This document shows, one piece after another, positions 1 to 5,591 of a stretch of 12,713 nt of DNA. Numbering within the stretch: the first letter of the stretch is position 1; each line of letters starts with the position of its first letter. Made by a program: the position numbers and the translations under genes. The stretch is from Actinomycetes bacterium (GTDB taxonomy: Bacteria > Actinomycetota > Actinomycetes > Propionibacteriales > Propionibacteriaceae). The stretch spans positions 1-12,713 of the forward strand of contig JAEVYS010000012.1 in the NCBI GenBank assembly GCA_023392635.1. Reading direction: 5' to 3'. The notes beneath the pieces are model-generated. The model saw only the letters and a list, made by a program, of their open reading frames with translations. It searched no databases and was not told the DNA's origin.

Positions 1-1125
1 GCCCGGGACGCCGCCGGCCTCTCCCGGCGCCGCCTGCTCGGCCTGGGACTGGGGCTGGCGCCCATGGCCCTGCTGCCGGCCTGCTCCACCGCTCCGGGCC
101 CGGCACCCACACCGTCCGGGCCGCGCACGCCGGCCCCCCGGCACGACCCGAACCCGAACTACCAGGCGAGCGAGGGGTTCCTCTACGCCCCGGACGGCTC
201 CCTGTTCACCCCGCTCGGGGCGAACGTCGGCACGACCGCGTCCTTCGACTGGAAGGGCGATGCCCAGGGCCACTCGGCCGCGGCGAAGGCCTGGGGATGG
301 AACACCGTCCGGCTGAACCTGATGGTGACCGGCGGCCAGTCATGGTCCTACGTGGCCCAGCGGGGCCGGCAGGAGCTCCTGGCACTCGTCCGGACCATCG
401 TGGACGAGTACACGGGCGCAGGGATCGTGGTTGTTCTCGACGCCCACGACAACCCGCGGGCGAAGGGCCAGGACGAGGCGAAGGTCGAGGCCGGGATGGT
501 GGCCTGGTGGCAGGAGGCCGCGGCCGCGTTCGCGGACAACCCCCTCGTCTGGCACGGTCTGATCAACGAGCCGGACTACACCAACGACGACTGGGTCCGG
601 ATCATGGACGCCCTTGCCGGCGCGGTCCGATCCACGGGCAACCGGGCACCGATCCTCCTCGGCGCCCCGTGTTGGGGGCAGGACGTGGGGCACAGCGAGC
701 CGACCTTCACCGATGCCCGCTTCGCCTACGAGCCGACGATGGCCCCGGCTCTCGCGCAGCGTCATGGAAATGTCATACTAGAGCAGCACAATTACGGTGC
801 TTTCGGGCTCTACTCGACGCCGGACAAGTTCGGCGCCTACGTCGAGAAGGTGCGCGACGCCGGCCTCACTCCGCTCGTCGGGGAATTCGGTTACACCGTG
901 TCGAAGGACAAGTCACCGAATGTGTACCAGGCGAACTACGAATCGGCACAGGCCGTCTTCGAAATCGCCCGGGCACGTTCGGTCGGAGCCCTCTGGTGGC
1001 ACGCCACGCACGGCGACAGCTATTCGGTGACGGCGAACGGCAGCGCGTTCTGGAACGGGCAGGACGGGGCGAACCTCTCCGACGGCGGCGCGCGCCTGTG
1101 GCAGCTGGGCCACCCGCAGGGCTAG
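1..1125 (+). CDS. Secreted GH5-type (cellulase-family) glycoside hydrolase, probable Tat-exported lipoprotein; 5' end outside window
   Basis: The frame is open from base 1, and its first residues (SRRRLLGLGLGLAPMALLPAC) form a twin-arginine signal ending in a lipobox-like LPAC. The true start therefore lies upstream, and the ATG at 64 is inside the signal peptide. A Pro/Thr-rich linker follows, then a (beta/alpha)8 glycosidase. Counting from the ATG at 64, the landmarks are LINEP with the likely acid/base Glu169, a QHNYG motif, GEFGY with the likely nucleophile Glu274, and a conserved WWHATH near the end. These match clan GH-A, family GH5 (established family pattern). The protein is probably anchored outside the membrane and hydrolyses a beta-linked glycan. 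Its place in an exopolysaccharide locus suggests it trims or releases the polymer made here (inference). It converges on the acyltransferase gene, with 16 bp between the two stops. A short stretch near 763-800 uses codons rare for this genome. Substrate unknown. Confidence 0.88.
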   Translation, partial: ARDAAGLSRRRLLGLGLGLAPMALLPACSTAPGPAPTPSGPRTPAPRHDPNPNYQASEGFLYAPDGSLFTPLGANVGTTASFDWKGDAQGHSAAAKAWGWNTVRLNLMVTGGQSWSYVAQRGRQELLALVRTIVDEYTGAGIVVVLDAHDNPRAKGQDEAKVEAGMVAWWQEAAAAFADNPLVWHGLINEPDYTNDDWVRIMDALAGAVRSTGNRAPILLGAPCWGQDVGHSEPTFTDARFAYEPTMAPALAQRHGNVILEQHNYGAFGLYSTPDKFGAYVEKVRDAGLTPLVGEFGYTVSKDKSPNVYQANYESAQAVFEIARARSVGALWWHATHGDSYSVTANGSAFWNGQDGANLSDGGARLWQLGHPQG

Positions 1126-1141
1126 GGCATTGACCAGCGCC

Positions 1142-1726
1142 TCAGGGCTGCCGCTCGCCGACCTGTCGGGCCGGCGAACCCGCCATGATCGCATTCGGCG
1201 GCACCTCGCCGCGGACCACCGAGTTGGCTGCGATGACAGCACCCGACCCGATCCGGGCGCCGGCCACCACGATGCAGTTCGAGGCGATCCAGACGTCGTC
1301 GCCCACCTCGACCCCGTCGCCGACCCAGGGCTGGTCGACGATGGCCGACCCGGCGCGGGTGCCGTGGTTGCTGCCGACGATGGTGACGTTCTGGGCGAGC
1401 AGGCAGTGGGCGCCGATGCGCACCTGAGCCCCCGCCGTACGCAGGTTCGCGAACTCCCCGACGAAGGTGCCCTCCCCGATCTCGAGCCGCGAACCGGTGA
1501 GGCCGCCGCCATCGGTGACCACGATCACGCTCGGGCCGAAGATCGAGACCCCATCGCCAAGGCTGACGCGCGAGACATCCCCTGTGAAGTGCACATTGCG
1601 GGCGATCAGGGCATTCGGGAATTGCATGCGCAATTCGAACCGGGTCCGCAGGTTCGTGGCACCAGTCACCACGTCCCGCGCAATGGATTTCGCGAGCCCG
1701 AGCAGTTTGTTGCGATCGACCACCAC
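1142..1726 (-). CDS. Hexapeptide-repeat (left-handed beta-helix) acyltransferase
   Basis: This 194-residue protein has repeated [I/V/L]-G-x-x-x-x hexapeptides from about residue 45 to 185, the signature of left-handed beta-helix acyltransferases (NodL/WbbJ/maltose-acetyltransferase type). The usual catalytic-His loop is present as GSNHGT with His121, followed by VGDDVWIASNCIVVAGARIG and the typical ending NAIMAGSPARQVG. It probably transfers acetyl or another acyl group from acyl-CoA to a sugar, most likely O-acetylating the repeat unit in the cytoplasm (inference). The start is fixed: an in-frame stop lies at 1736-1738, so the GTG at 1726 is the furthest start. It has no Shine-Dalgarno sequence but a -10-like box just upstream, suggesting leaderless translation. 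The 5' third is less GC-rich than the rest. It stands alone on this strand, convergent with the glycosidase and divergent from the wzz-like gene. Acceptor and acyl donor cannot be told from sequence. Confidence 0.9.
   Translation of the reverse strand: MVVDRNKLLGLAKSIARDVVTGATNLRTRFELRMQFPNALIARNVHFTGDVSRVSLGDGVSIFGPSVIVVTDGGGLTGSRLEIGEGTFVGEFANLRTAGAQVRIGAHCLLAQNVTIVGSNHGTRAGSAIVDQPWVGDGVEVGDDVWIASNCIVVAGARIGSGAVIAANSVVRGEVPPNAIMAGSPARQVGERQP
1619..1636. repeat. Inverted repeat inside the acyltransferase gene
   Basis: GAATTGC-ATGC-GCAATTC: perfect 7-bp arms around a 4-base centre, early in the acyltransferase coding sequence (encoding ELRMQF). It could be an operator-like site or a small mRNA hairpin near the start of a possibly leaderless message, or chance. 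The dyad is seen directly; a function is not supported. Confidence 0.4.
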
Positions 1727-1732
1727 GCAGAA

Positions 1733-1738
1733 ATGTTA
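1733..1738 (-). promoter_or_regulatory. Candidate -10 box of a leaderless promoter for the acyltransferase gene
   Basis: On the minus strand TAACAT (a TANNNT match) is followed by six bases (ttctgc) and then the GTG start. This is the spacing expected when transcription begins at the start codon itself, a common arrangement in actinobacteria. No purine-rich ribosome binding site lies between them. No good -35 box is visible. Confidence 0.4.
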
Positions 1739-1781
1739 CCAGTTGATGTCCGAAACACCCGGGCCCACAATCCGGACCGAT

Positions 1782-1812
1782 TTGACTTTGCACCGAGCCA
1801 ATTGGCCATACT
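1782..1812 (+). promoter_or_regulatory. Candidate promoter for the wzz-like/polymerase operon
   Basis: TTGACT (1782-1787) and CATACT (1807-1812) are separated by 19 bases, slightly longer than the usual 17-18. They lie in a locally AT-rich patch of the divergent region. If used, transcription would begin near 1819 and give a leader of about 200 bases that contains the nested stem-loop at 1862-1909. Called by eye; no other strong pair is evident in this gap. Confidence 0.35.
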
Positions 1813-1861
1813 TGAAGTGACGGCGCCTCCGCACGGGAGGTGCCGCGCAGCCGGTCCAGAC

Positions 1862-1909
1862 GTATCCCCGTGCGCCCCGTTCGCGGGCGCGAACGGTTCC
1901 GCCGGATAC
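1862..1909 (+). promoter_or_regulatory. Nested stem-loop in the leader of the wzz-like gene
   Basis: The inner dyad CCGTTCGCG-GG-CGCGAACGG (1877-1896) has perfect 9-bp arms. It is enclosed by a second pair, GTATCC (1862-1867) and GGATAC (1904-1909), with internal loops of 9 and 7 bases. The element lies between the candidate promoter and the GTG at 2020. It could be an operator dyad for a dimeric regulator or an RNA structure in the leader. The rest of the 1727-2019 gap holds no convincing gene. Confidence 0.5.
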
Positions 1910-2005
1910 CTCGAGGGCGTCCCGGACGCCCTGGCCTGGCCGGCATCCCACATCAGAGACGAGGCCCACGCCGGACGCGTGGCACCACGGGGGATGTTGA
2001 CGAAC

Positions 2006-2011
2006 GAGGGG
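2006..2011 (+). promoter_or_regulatory. Ribosome binding site that sets the start of the wzz-like gene
   Basis: GAGGGG lies 8 bases before the GTG at 2020. This selects that GTG over the upstream in-frame ATG at 1840, whose added residues would be a basic, Arg/Pro-rich, non-coding-like stretch covering the leader hairpin. Confidence 0.65.
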
Positions 2012-2019
2012 ATCGAACA

Positions 2020-2925
2020 GTGAGCACCATCGAATATCGCGAAGCCGAGCCGTTCAACAGGGCGGGGACGGGCCCGCTGACGTCCTGGCGCCGCCACTGG
2101 GTGGTGGGACTCCTGGCCGCCCTGCTGGGCGCTGCGCTCGGCCTCGGAGCAGCCTTCGTGCTGCCGGTGACCTACACCGCCGAGGCACGGGTGGCGGTCG
2201 GTGCCGGTGACCTCACCTCCGGCGCGATCGCCGGCTTCCCGGTCGCGGCCTCCCAACTCGCGTCGAACTACGCGCGCTACGTGAACGACCGCGGCGTCGC
2301 GGGCACCGATGTGCCCGAGAACGTGACGTTGTCGGCCTCGCAGATCCCGGAGTCGAACGTGATCCGGATCGAGGCCGACTCCGCCGATCCCGCGGCGGCG
2401 CGGGACGCGGCCAACCGGGCGGCCCAGACCCTCATCGACACGGTGAACAACAGTGGCAAGACCTCCGCGGACGACGTCTACGCCGAGTTCGGCAAGGCTG
2501 CCAAGGCCGACGCCGCGGCCCAGACTGAACTGCGGGCTGCGCAGGCGACTCTGGACAAGCTGCTCGGCCAGGACAACCCGTCGAAGGGCAAGCTGAAGTC
2601 GGCACGCGCCGACCTCACCGATGCCGCCGCGAAGGCCGACAACACCTCCCTCACCCTGAACGCGCTGAGGCAGAAGTACACGAACCTGACCACCGGGTCG
2701 TCCACCGCGGCCAACCTGCTCCTGGTCCGCTCCTCCGACGACCTCACCTCGAACCGTACGAGCCTGCTCGCCCGCTTCGGACTGGCCGGCCTGGCCGCCG
2801 GTGCCGCGATCGGGCTGATCGCAGCGGTGGCGATCGAGCGCCGACGCGTCCGCCGGACCGCCGGGCGCGCCACTTCCGGTGCCGCGTCGGCCGAGCAGAG
2901 GTCGCCCGAGCGCCTCGGGGTGTGA
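2020..2925 (+). CDS. Wzz-like polysaccharide chain-length (co-polymerase) membrane protein without kinase domain
   Basis: This 301-residue protein has the Wzz layout. A short cytoplasmic N-terminus with WRRHW precedes transmembrane helix 1 (about 27-48). Then comes PVTYTAEARVAVG, the usual Wzz beta-strand region, and a long outside segment rich in Ala, Lys, Asp and Glu that should form coiled-coil helices (about 150-240). Transmembrane helix 2 (about 253-272) leads to a basic tail. Wzz proteins form membrane rings that set the length of polymers made by Wzy (established). The tail has no Walker motifs and no tyrosine cluster, so this is a stand-alone co-polymerase rather than a fused BY-kinase, and no separate kinase is in the window. 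The Pro-rich motif often seen next to helix 2 of enterobacterial Wzz is not evident. It begins at GTG 2020, and its stop lies 5 bp before the polymerase ATG, so the pair is probably co-transcribed. Confidence 0.82.
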   Translation: MSTIEYREAEPFNRAGTGPLTSWRRHWVVGLLAALLGAALGLGAAFVLPVTYTAEARVAVGAGDLTSGAIAGFPVAASQLASNYARYVNDRGVAGTDVPENVTLSASQIPESNVIRIEADSADPAAARDAANRAAQTLIDTVNNSGKTSADDVYAEFGKAAKADAAAQTELRAAQATLDKLLGQDNPSKGKLKSARADLTDAAAKADNTSLTLNALRQKYTNLTTGSSTAANLLLVRSSDDLTSNRTSLLARFGLAGLAAGAAIGLIAAVAIERRRVRRTAGRATSGAASAEQRSPERLGV

Positions 2926-2930
2926 TCGGC

Positions 2931-4271
2931 ATGGCGACGTCCGACACGCTCGCCCCCTCCCGGCCGGTCCTGTCCGGCGCGGGGCGGCCGGAGGCCCCGG
3001 CGCAACGGGAACCGTTGTACGTCTGGCTGTTCCTGGCCGCCCTGGTGTGCACGATGTTCTCCGGCCACACCGAACTGCTGGGGCTCCCGCTCTCGCCTGA
3101 CCGGCCGCTGTTCGCCTTCGCCGTGCTCCTGCTGTTCCTCGACCCGGACCGTGACCGCCTGCGTCCGCGCGCGTTCTACGTCGTCGCCGCCGTCACGATC
3201 CTGTGGACGGCCCTGTCCTGGGTGTCGAGCGGCTCGCTGACGGACTCGCTGAAGGCCTTCGCGCTGCTCGACCGCGTGATCATTCCGCTCGCCATGTTCC
3301 CGCTGGGGGCGCTGGTGTTCTCCACCGGGCACCGGCGGGAGTTGCTGCTGCGCACCACGGCCCTGATGGGGATCTACCTCGGGTTCATCGGCTTCTTCGA
3401 GTACCTGCGAATCGCGCCGCTGGTCTTCCCCGGCTACATCATGGACAACCTGAACCCGAGCACCGACATCCGGGCGGGCGGTCCGTGGCTGTTCCCCGAG
3501 CCCCTGGGGCTGGTCGGGGCGCTGGCGATCTTCCTGTCCGGCCTGCTCGTCCGCACCACTCGCCTCCGCGTCTGGCGCTTCGTCGGCATCCTCGGTGTGG
3601 CGGGCGGGACGATCGCCGCCGTGGTCGCCATGGTGCGCTCGGTGTGGATCGGGGCCATCCTCGCCGCCCTCGCCATCGGGCTGATCTCGCGGCGGCTCCG
3701 GCGTTGGCTGCCGCTGCTGCTCGTCGGTGCGGTCGCCGTCGTGGCCGTGGTGGTTCTCGTCTTCCCCGAGTTCCGGGACGTCCTGATGAACCGCATCACC
3801 ACCGAGCGCTCGGTCTACGACCGCCAGAACACGAACGTCGCCGCGCTGCGCATCATCCAGCAGCTGCCGTTGTTCGGCATCGGGTGGGGGGAGTTCTACG
3901 ACCAGAGCCTGCTGTGGGTGCGGCAGGCCGACACCTATCCGATGACGACGGTCAACATCGAGATCCACAACGTGTTCCTGTCCCGTGCGGCGGAGACCGG
4001 GTTGTTCGGCGCCTTCGCGTGGATCCTGTGCTTCGTGACCGGGCCGCTGCTCGGCCTGCTGTCGCGCCCACTGACGGCGTCGGCGCGCTGGTGGAAGCTG
4101 GCCGGGCTCGCCGCGTTCTTCGTCTGGTTCGTGCCCTCGCTGTCGAGCCCGAATCCATACGTGACGCCGAACCTCCTGTTCTGGCTGGTCTGGGGCATCG
4201 CCGCCCGCGGCATCCTGGTCGACCTGCCCCCGCGCCCCGTCGGCTCCGTGATCTCGCCCCTCACCCCCTGA
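2931..4271 (+). CDS. O-antigen polymerase/ligase family membrane protein (Wzy-like)
   Basis: This is a 446-residue, very hydrophobic protein with roughly 10-12 predicted membrane segments. The Wzy/WaaL-type domain shows as RSVWIGAILA, then a membrane helix, then the outside loop NRITTERSVYDRQNTNVAALRIIQQLPLFGIGWGEFY, and IHNVFLSRAAETGLFGA. The Arg residues, the GxGWG turn and the HN-x-FL...AE-x-GL motif are the conserved features of this family. It most likely joins lipid-linked repeat units on the outer face of the membrane, with the Wzz-like protein controlling length. Wzy cannot be separated firmly from ligase by sequence, but a lipid-A ligase is not expected in a Gram-positive. The ATG at 2931 was chosen because GGGGTG lies 8 bases upstream. 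A GTG at 2922 overlapping the previous stop as GTGA is a real alternative (449 residues), since the same overlap recurs in the leftward operon. Confidence 0.87.
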   Translation: MATSDTLAPSRPVLSGAGRPEAPAQREPLYVWLFLAALVCTMFSGHTELLGLPLSPDRPLFAFAVLLLFLDPDRDRLRPRAFYVVAAVTILWTALSWVSSGSLTDSLKAFALLDRVIIPLAMFPLGALVFSTGHRRELLLRTTALMGIYLGFIGFFEYLRIAPLVFPGYIMDNLNPSTDIRAGGPWLFPEPLGLVGALAIFLSGLLVRTTRLRVWRFVGILGVAGGTIAAVVAMVRSVWIGAILAALAIGLISRRLRRWLPLLLVGAVAVVAVVVLVFPEFRDVLMNRITTERSVYDRQNTNVAALRIIQQLPLFGIGWGEFYDQSLLWVRQADTYPMTTVNIEIHNVFLSRAAETGLFGAFAWILCFVTGPLLGLLSRPLTASARWWKLAGLAAFFVWFVPSLSSPNPYVTPNLLFWLVWGIAARGILVDLPPRPVGSVISPLTP

Positions 4272-4310
4272 GCAGACCCCTTCTGGGGGGTGTCCGACCA
4301 GACCAGGGGT
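4264..4310 (+). terminator. Possible terminator after the polymerase gene
   Basis: Two nested short stems are visible. The inner one is ACCCC (4276-4280) with GGGGT (4287-4291) around a six-base loop. The outer one is CCCCTG (4265-4270) with CAGGGG (4304-4309). There is no run of T after it, so it would not be a classical intrinsic terminator; U-less hairpins are common in high-GC actinobacteria. Confidence 0.35.
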
Positions 4311-4332
4311 TTCCCTCGGGGCGAAGAGGTGC

Positions 4333-4338
4333 CATCCT
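4333..4338 (+). promoter_or_regulatory. Candidate -10 box of a leaderless promoter for the small hypothetical gene
   Basis: CATCCT is followed by six bases (ccaggc) and the ATG at 4345, the same geometry as the box before the acyltransferase gene. GAGGTG (4326-4331) is 13 bases from the start, too far for a normal ribosome binding site. A weak TTCCCT lies 16 bases upstream. Suggestive only. Confidence 0.3.
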
Positions 4339-4344
4339 CCAGGC

Positions 4345-4587
4345 ATGACCGTCTCGCCGCTGCCGCGGCACGGGATCGTTGTGCAGGGCCGCGACCGGCC
4401 CGGAAGGGTGCTGCGGGTCGCCTCGCACCCCGAGACCGGGCGCCTCGTCCTGTCGGTCTGGCAGGACAACACCTGCCAGGCGACCGTCCGGCTGTCGCCC
4501 GCGGAGATCGCCCAGCTGGTCAGCGCGCTCGCCGACGCGCTCGCGGAGTCCGGCGCTCAGGGGCAGCCGGGACGCGACGCCGGCTGA
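4345..4587 (+). CDS. Small conserved-looking hypothetical protein (80 aa)
   Basis: I cannot assign a function. The 80-residue protein is soluble with no signal peptide or membrane segment. It reads as strand-rich in the first half (GIVVQGRDRPGRVLRVASHPETGRLVLSVWQDNTCQATVRL) and ends in one amphipathic helix (SPAEIAQLVSALADALAES). The sequence is not low-complexity and looks constrained, with G/C-rich third positions, which supports a real gene. From memory it resembles short uncharacterised actinobacterial proteins with a GRDRPGR...LSVWQ...C.A..RL pattern; I could not check this. It follows the polymerase by 73 bp that hold a possible hairpin, so it may be transcribed separately, and its stop is 12 bp from that of the convergent glycosyltransferase. 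It has no obvious part in polysaccharide synthesis and may simply sit between locus blocks. Confidence 0.7.
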   Translation: MTVSPLPRHGIVVQGRDRPGRVLRVASHPETGRLVLSVWQDNTCQATVRLSPAEIAQLVSALADALAESGAQGQPGRDAG

Positions 4588-4588
4588 G

Positions 4589-4609
4589 CGGCGCCGGGGT
4601 CAGGCGCCG
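4589..4609. terminator. Probable bidirectional terminator hairpin between convergent genes
   Basis: CGGCGCC (4589-4595) and GGCGCCG (4603-4609) form a perfect 7-bp G/C stem with a 7-base loop (ggggtca). It lies across the 12-bp gap between the stops of the small hypothetical gene and the convergent glycosyltransferase, so it could end transcription from both sides. No T-run on either side. Confidence 0.45.
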
Positions 4610-5382
4610 AAGTCGCGACGGATGCTCCCCCAGGGGCGCAGGTCGCGCACGTGCCGGACGAACTCGGCGGGCCGCCGAGCCGCACGCAGCGCCCTCCGGC
4701 CCTGGCCGATGGCGCCGGAGACGTTGGCGCCGCTCCCGATGCGGTACACCGCCCCGGGGAAACCGAGGGCGGCCAGGTCGAAGACACCGTGCCACTGCTT
4801 GTGCGAGCCGAGGGTCGTCTTGATCCAGTCCAGTCGTGCCGGGTCGTCCGGGTCCTCGCACAGGCGCAGCAGGTCCGCCCGGACCACGAGGCTCGTGCCG
4901 CACAGGTCGTTGAAGCCGGTCCGCAGCACCGAGGCGGTCGGTCCCCCGTCCCAGAGGTAGCCCGAATCGACGAACCAGCCGGGTGCATCCGGGTTCGCCG
5001 CCACCCAGGCGGTGAGGCGCGAGGACACCAGGTCGTCGTAGTCGACGACCATCACATGGCCGCGTGGCCGGCCCGCCGCCAGGGCGTGCGCGAGCCGCAG
5101 GCCCTTGTCCACCAGGATGGCGTCCCAGCGTCGCGGGCCCTCGCCGTCCGGCAGCGGGCGGTACGGCAGGTCGACCTCTGCCACCTCGACGTCGGGCGGC
5201 AATGCGGGCAGGTCGGTGCCACGGCTCGCACCGATGACGACACGTGGCCTGGGACCCGCCGAGTTGAACAGCGAGGCGATCGTGACCGACATCAGGCGCT
5301 TCACGGCCTCCCAGTCGTCCACCCCGCGGGGATCGCGTACCGGTATGGCAAAGGTCAGGCTTCCGTCTCCCATACCCCCCAT
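4600..5382 (-). CDS. Putative GT-A-type glycosyltransferase
   Basis: This soluble protein of about 260 residues has a nucleotide-sugar transferase layout. LTFAIPVRDP (about 9-18) is the first Rossmann-like strand. A helix and a second strand (RVVIGASRG) follow, then a KGLRLAHAL helix and VMVVDYDDLVS (110-120), where Asp114-Tyr-Asp116-Asp117 looks like the metal-binding DxD. After it come GWFVDSGYLWDGG, a CGTSLVVR strand, and SHKQWHG...GAVYRIGSGANVSG, as in the acceptor half of family 2 enzymes. I infer that it adds a sugar to the repeat unit; the family is not the standard family 2 pattern and the donor is unknown. The start is uncertain: the ATG at 5382 is used, the ATG at 5373 is equally possible, and neither has a well-spaced ribosome binding site. 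The frame stays open to 5568, but that part overlaps the opposite promoter region and reads as non-coding. Confidence 0.68.
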   Translation of the reverse strand: MGGMGDGSLTFAIPVRDPRGVDDWEAVKRLMSVTIASLFNSAGPRPRVVIGASRGTDLPALPPDVEVAEVDLPYRPLPDGEGPRRWDAILVDKGLRLAHALAAGRPRGHVMVVDYDDLVSSRLTAWVAANPDAPGWFVDSGYLWDGGPTASVLRTGFNDLCGTSLVVRADLLRLCEDPDDPARLDWIKTTLGSHKQWHGVFDLAALGFPGAVYRIGSGANVSGAIGQGRRALRAARRPAEFVRHVRDLRPWGSIRRDFGA

Positions 5383-5497
5383 TCTTGCCAGGTGTGGCGA
5401 ACCGCCCTCCGCCGACCGCATGCTGGGGGTCTCGGTGGCAGACGGTGGACCGCCTAGTCGCACGGCGATTCCGCGGACCAGAAAGCATCCTGCGCAG

Positions 5498-5526
5498 TTC
5501 AGAATTTCCTCAGTTTCGCTTAAGAT
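5498..5526 (+). promoter_or_regulatory. Candidate promoter for the LamG-protein gene
   Basis: TTCAGA (5498-5503, four of six matches to TTGACA) and TAAGAT (5521-5526, a TANNNT match) are 17 bases apart in the only AT-rich patch between the two divergent genes. Transcription would begin near 5533, giving a leader of about 60 bases. The 8-bp palindrome GTGGCCAC (5528-5535) lies at the expected start point. The remainder of 5383-5591 shows nothing else I can support. Confidence 0.45.
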
Positions 5527-5591
5527 TGTGGCCACGAAGCGGCACGCCGATCCGGCGCCCCCCACCAACCGCTTCAGAACGGAACCCCCCG

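Noticed and set aside
1840..2019. N-terminal extension of the wzz-like protein to the ATG at 1840
   Set aside because: It encodes an Arg/Pro/Gly-rich stretch over the leader hairpin, whereas GTG 2020 has a well-placed GAGGGG and gives the normal Wzz start.
1130..2023. Plus-strand open frame over the acyltransferase and divergent gap
   Set aside because: Composition is typical of an antisense shadow, and it crosses the promoter region; the hexapeptide-repeat protein on the other strand is clear.
2478..4472. Long open frame of 664 codons on the minus strand opposite the wzz-like and polymerase genes
   Set aside because: It is rich in Arg, Gly, Gln, His and Asp with no domain or hydrophobic core. 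It is the usual artefact of high-GC antisense frames over a clear membrane protein gene.
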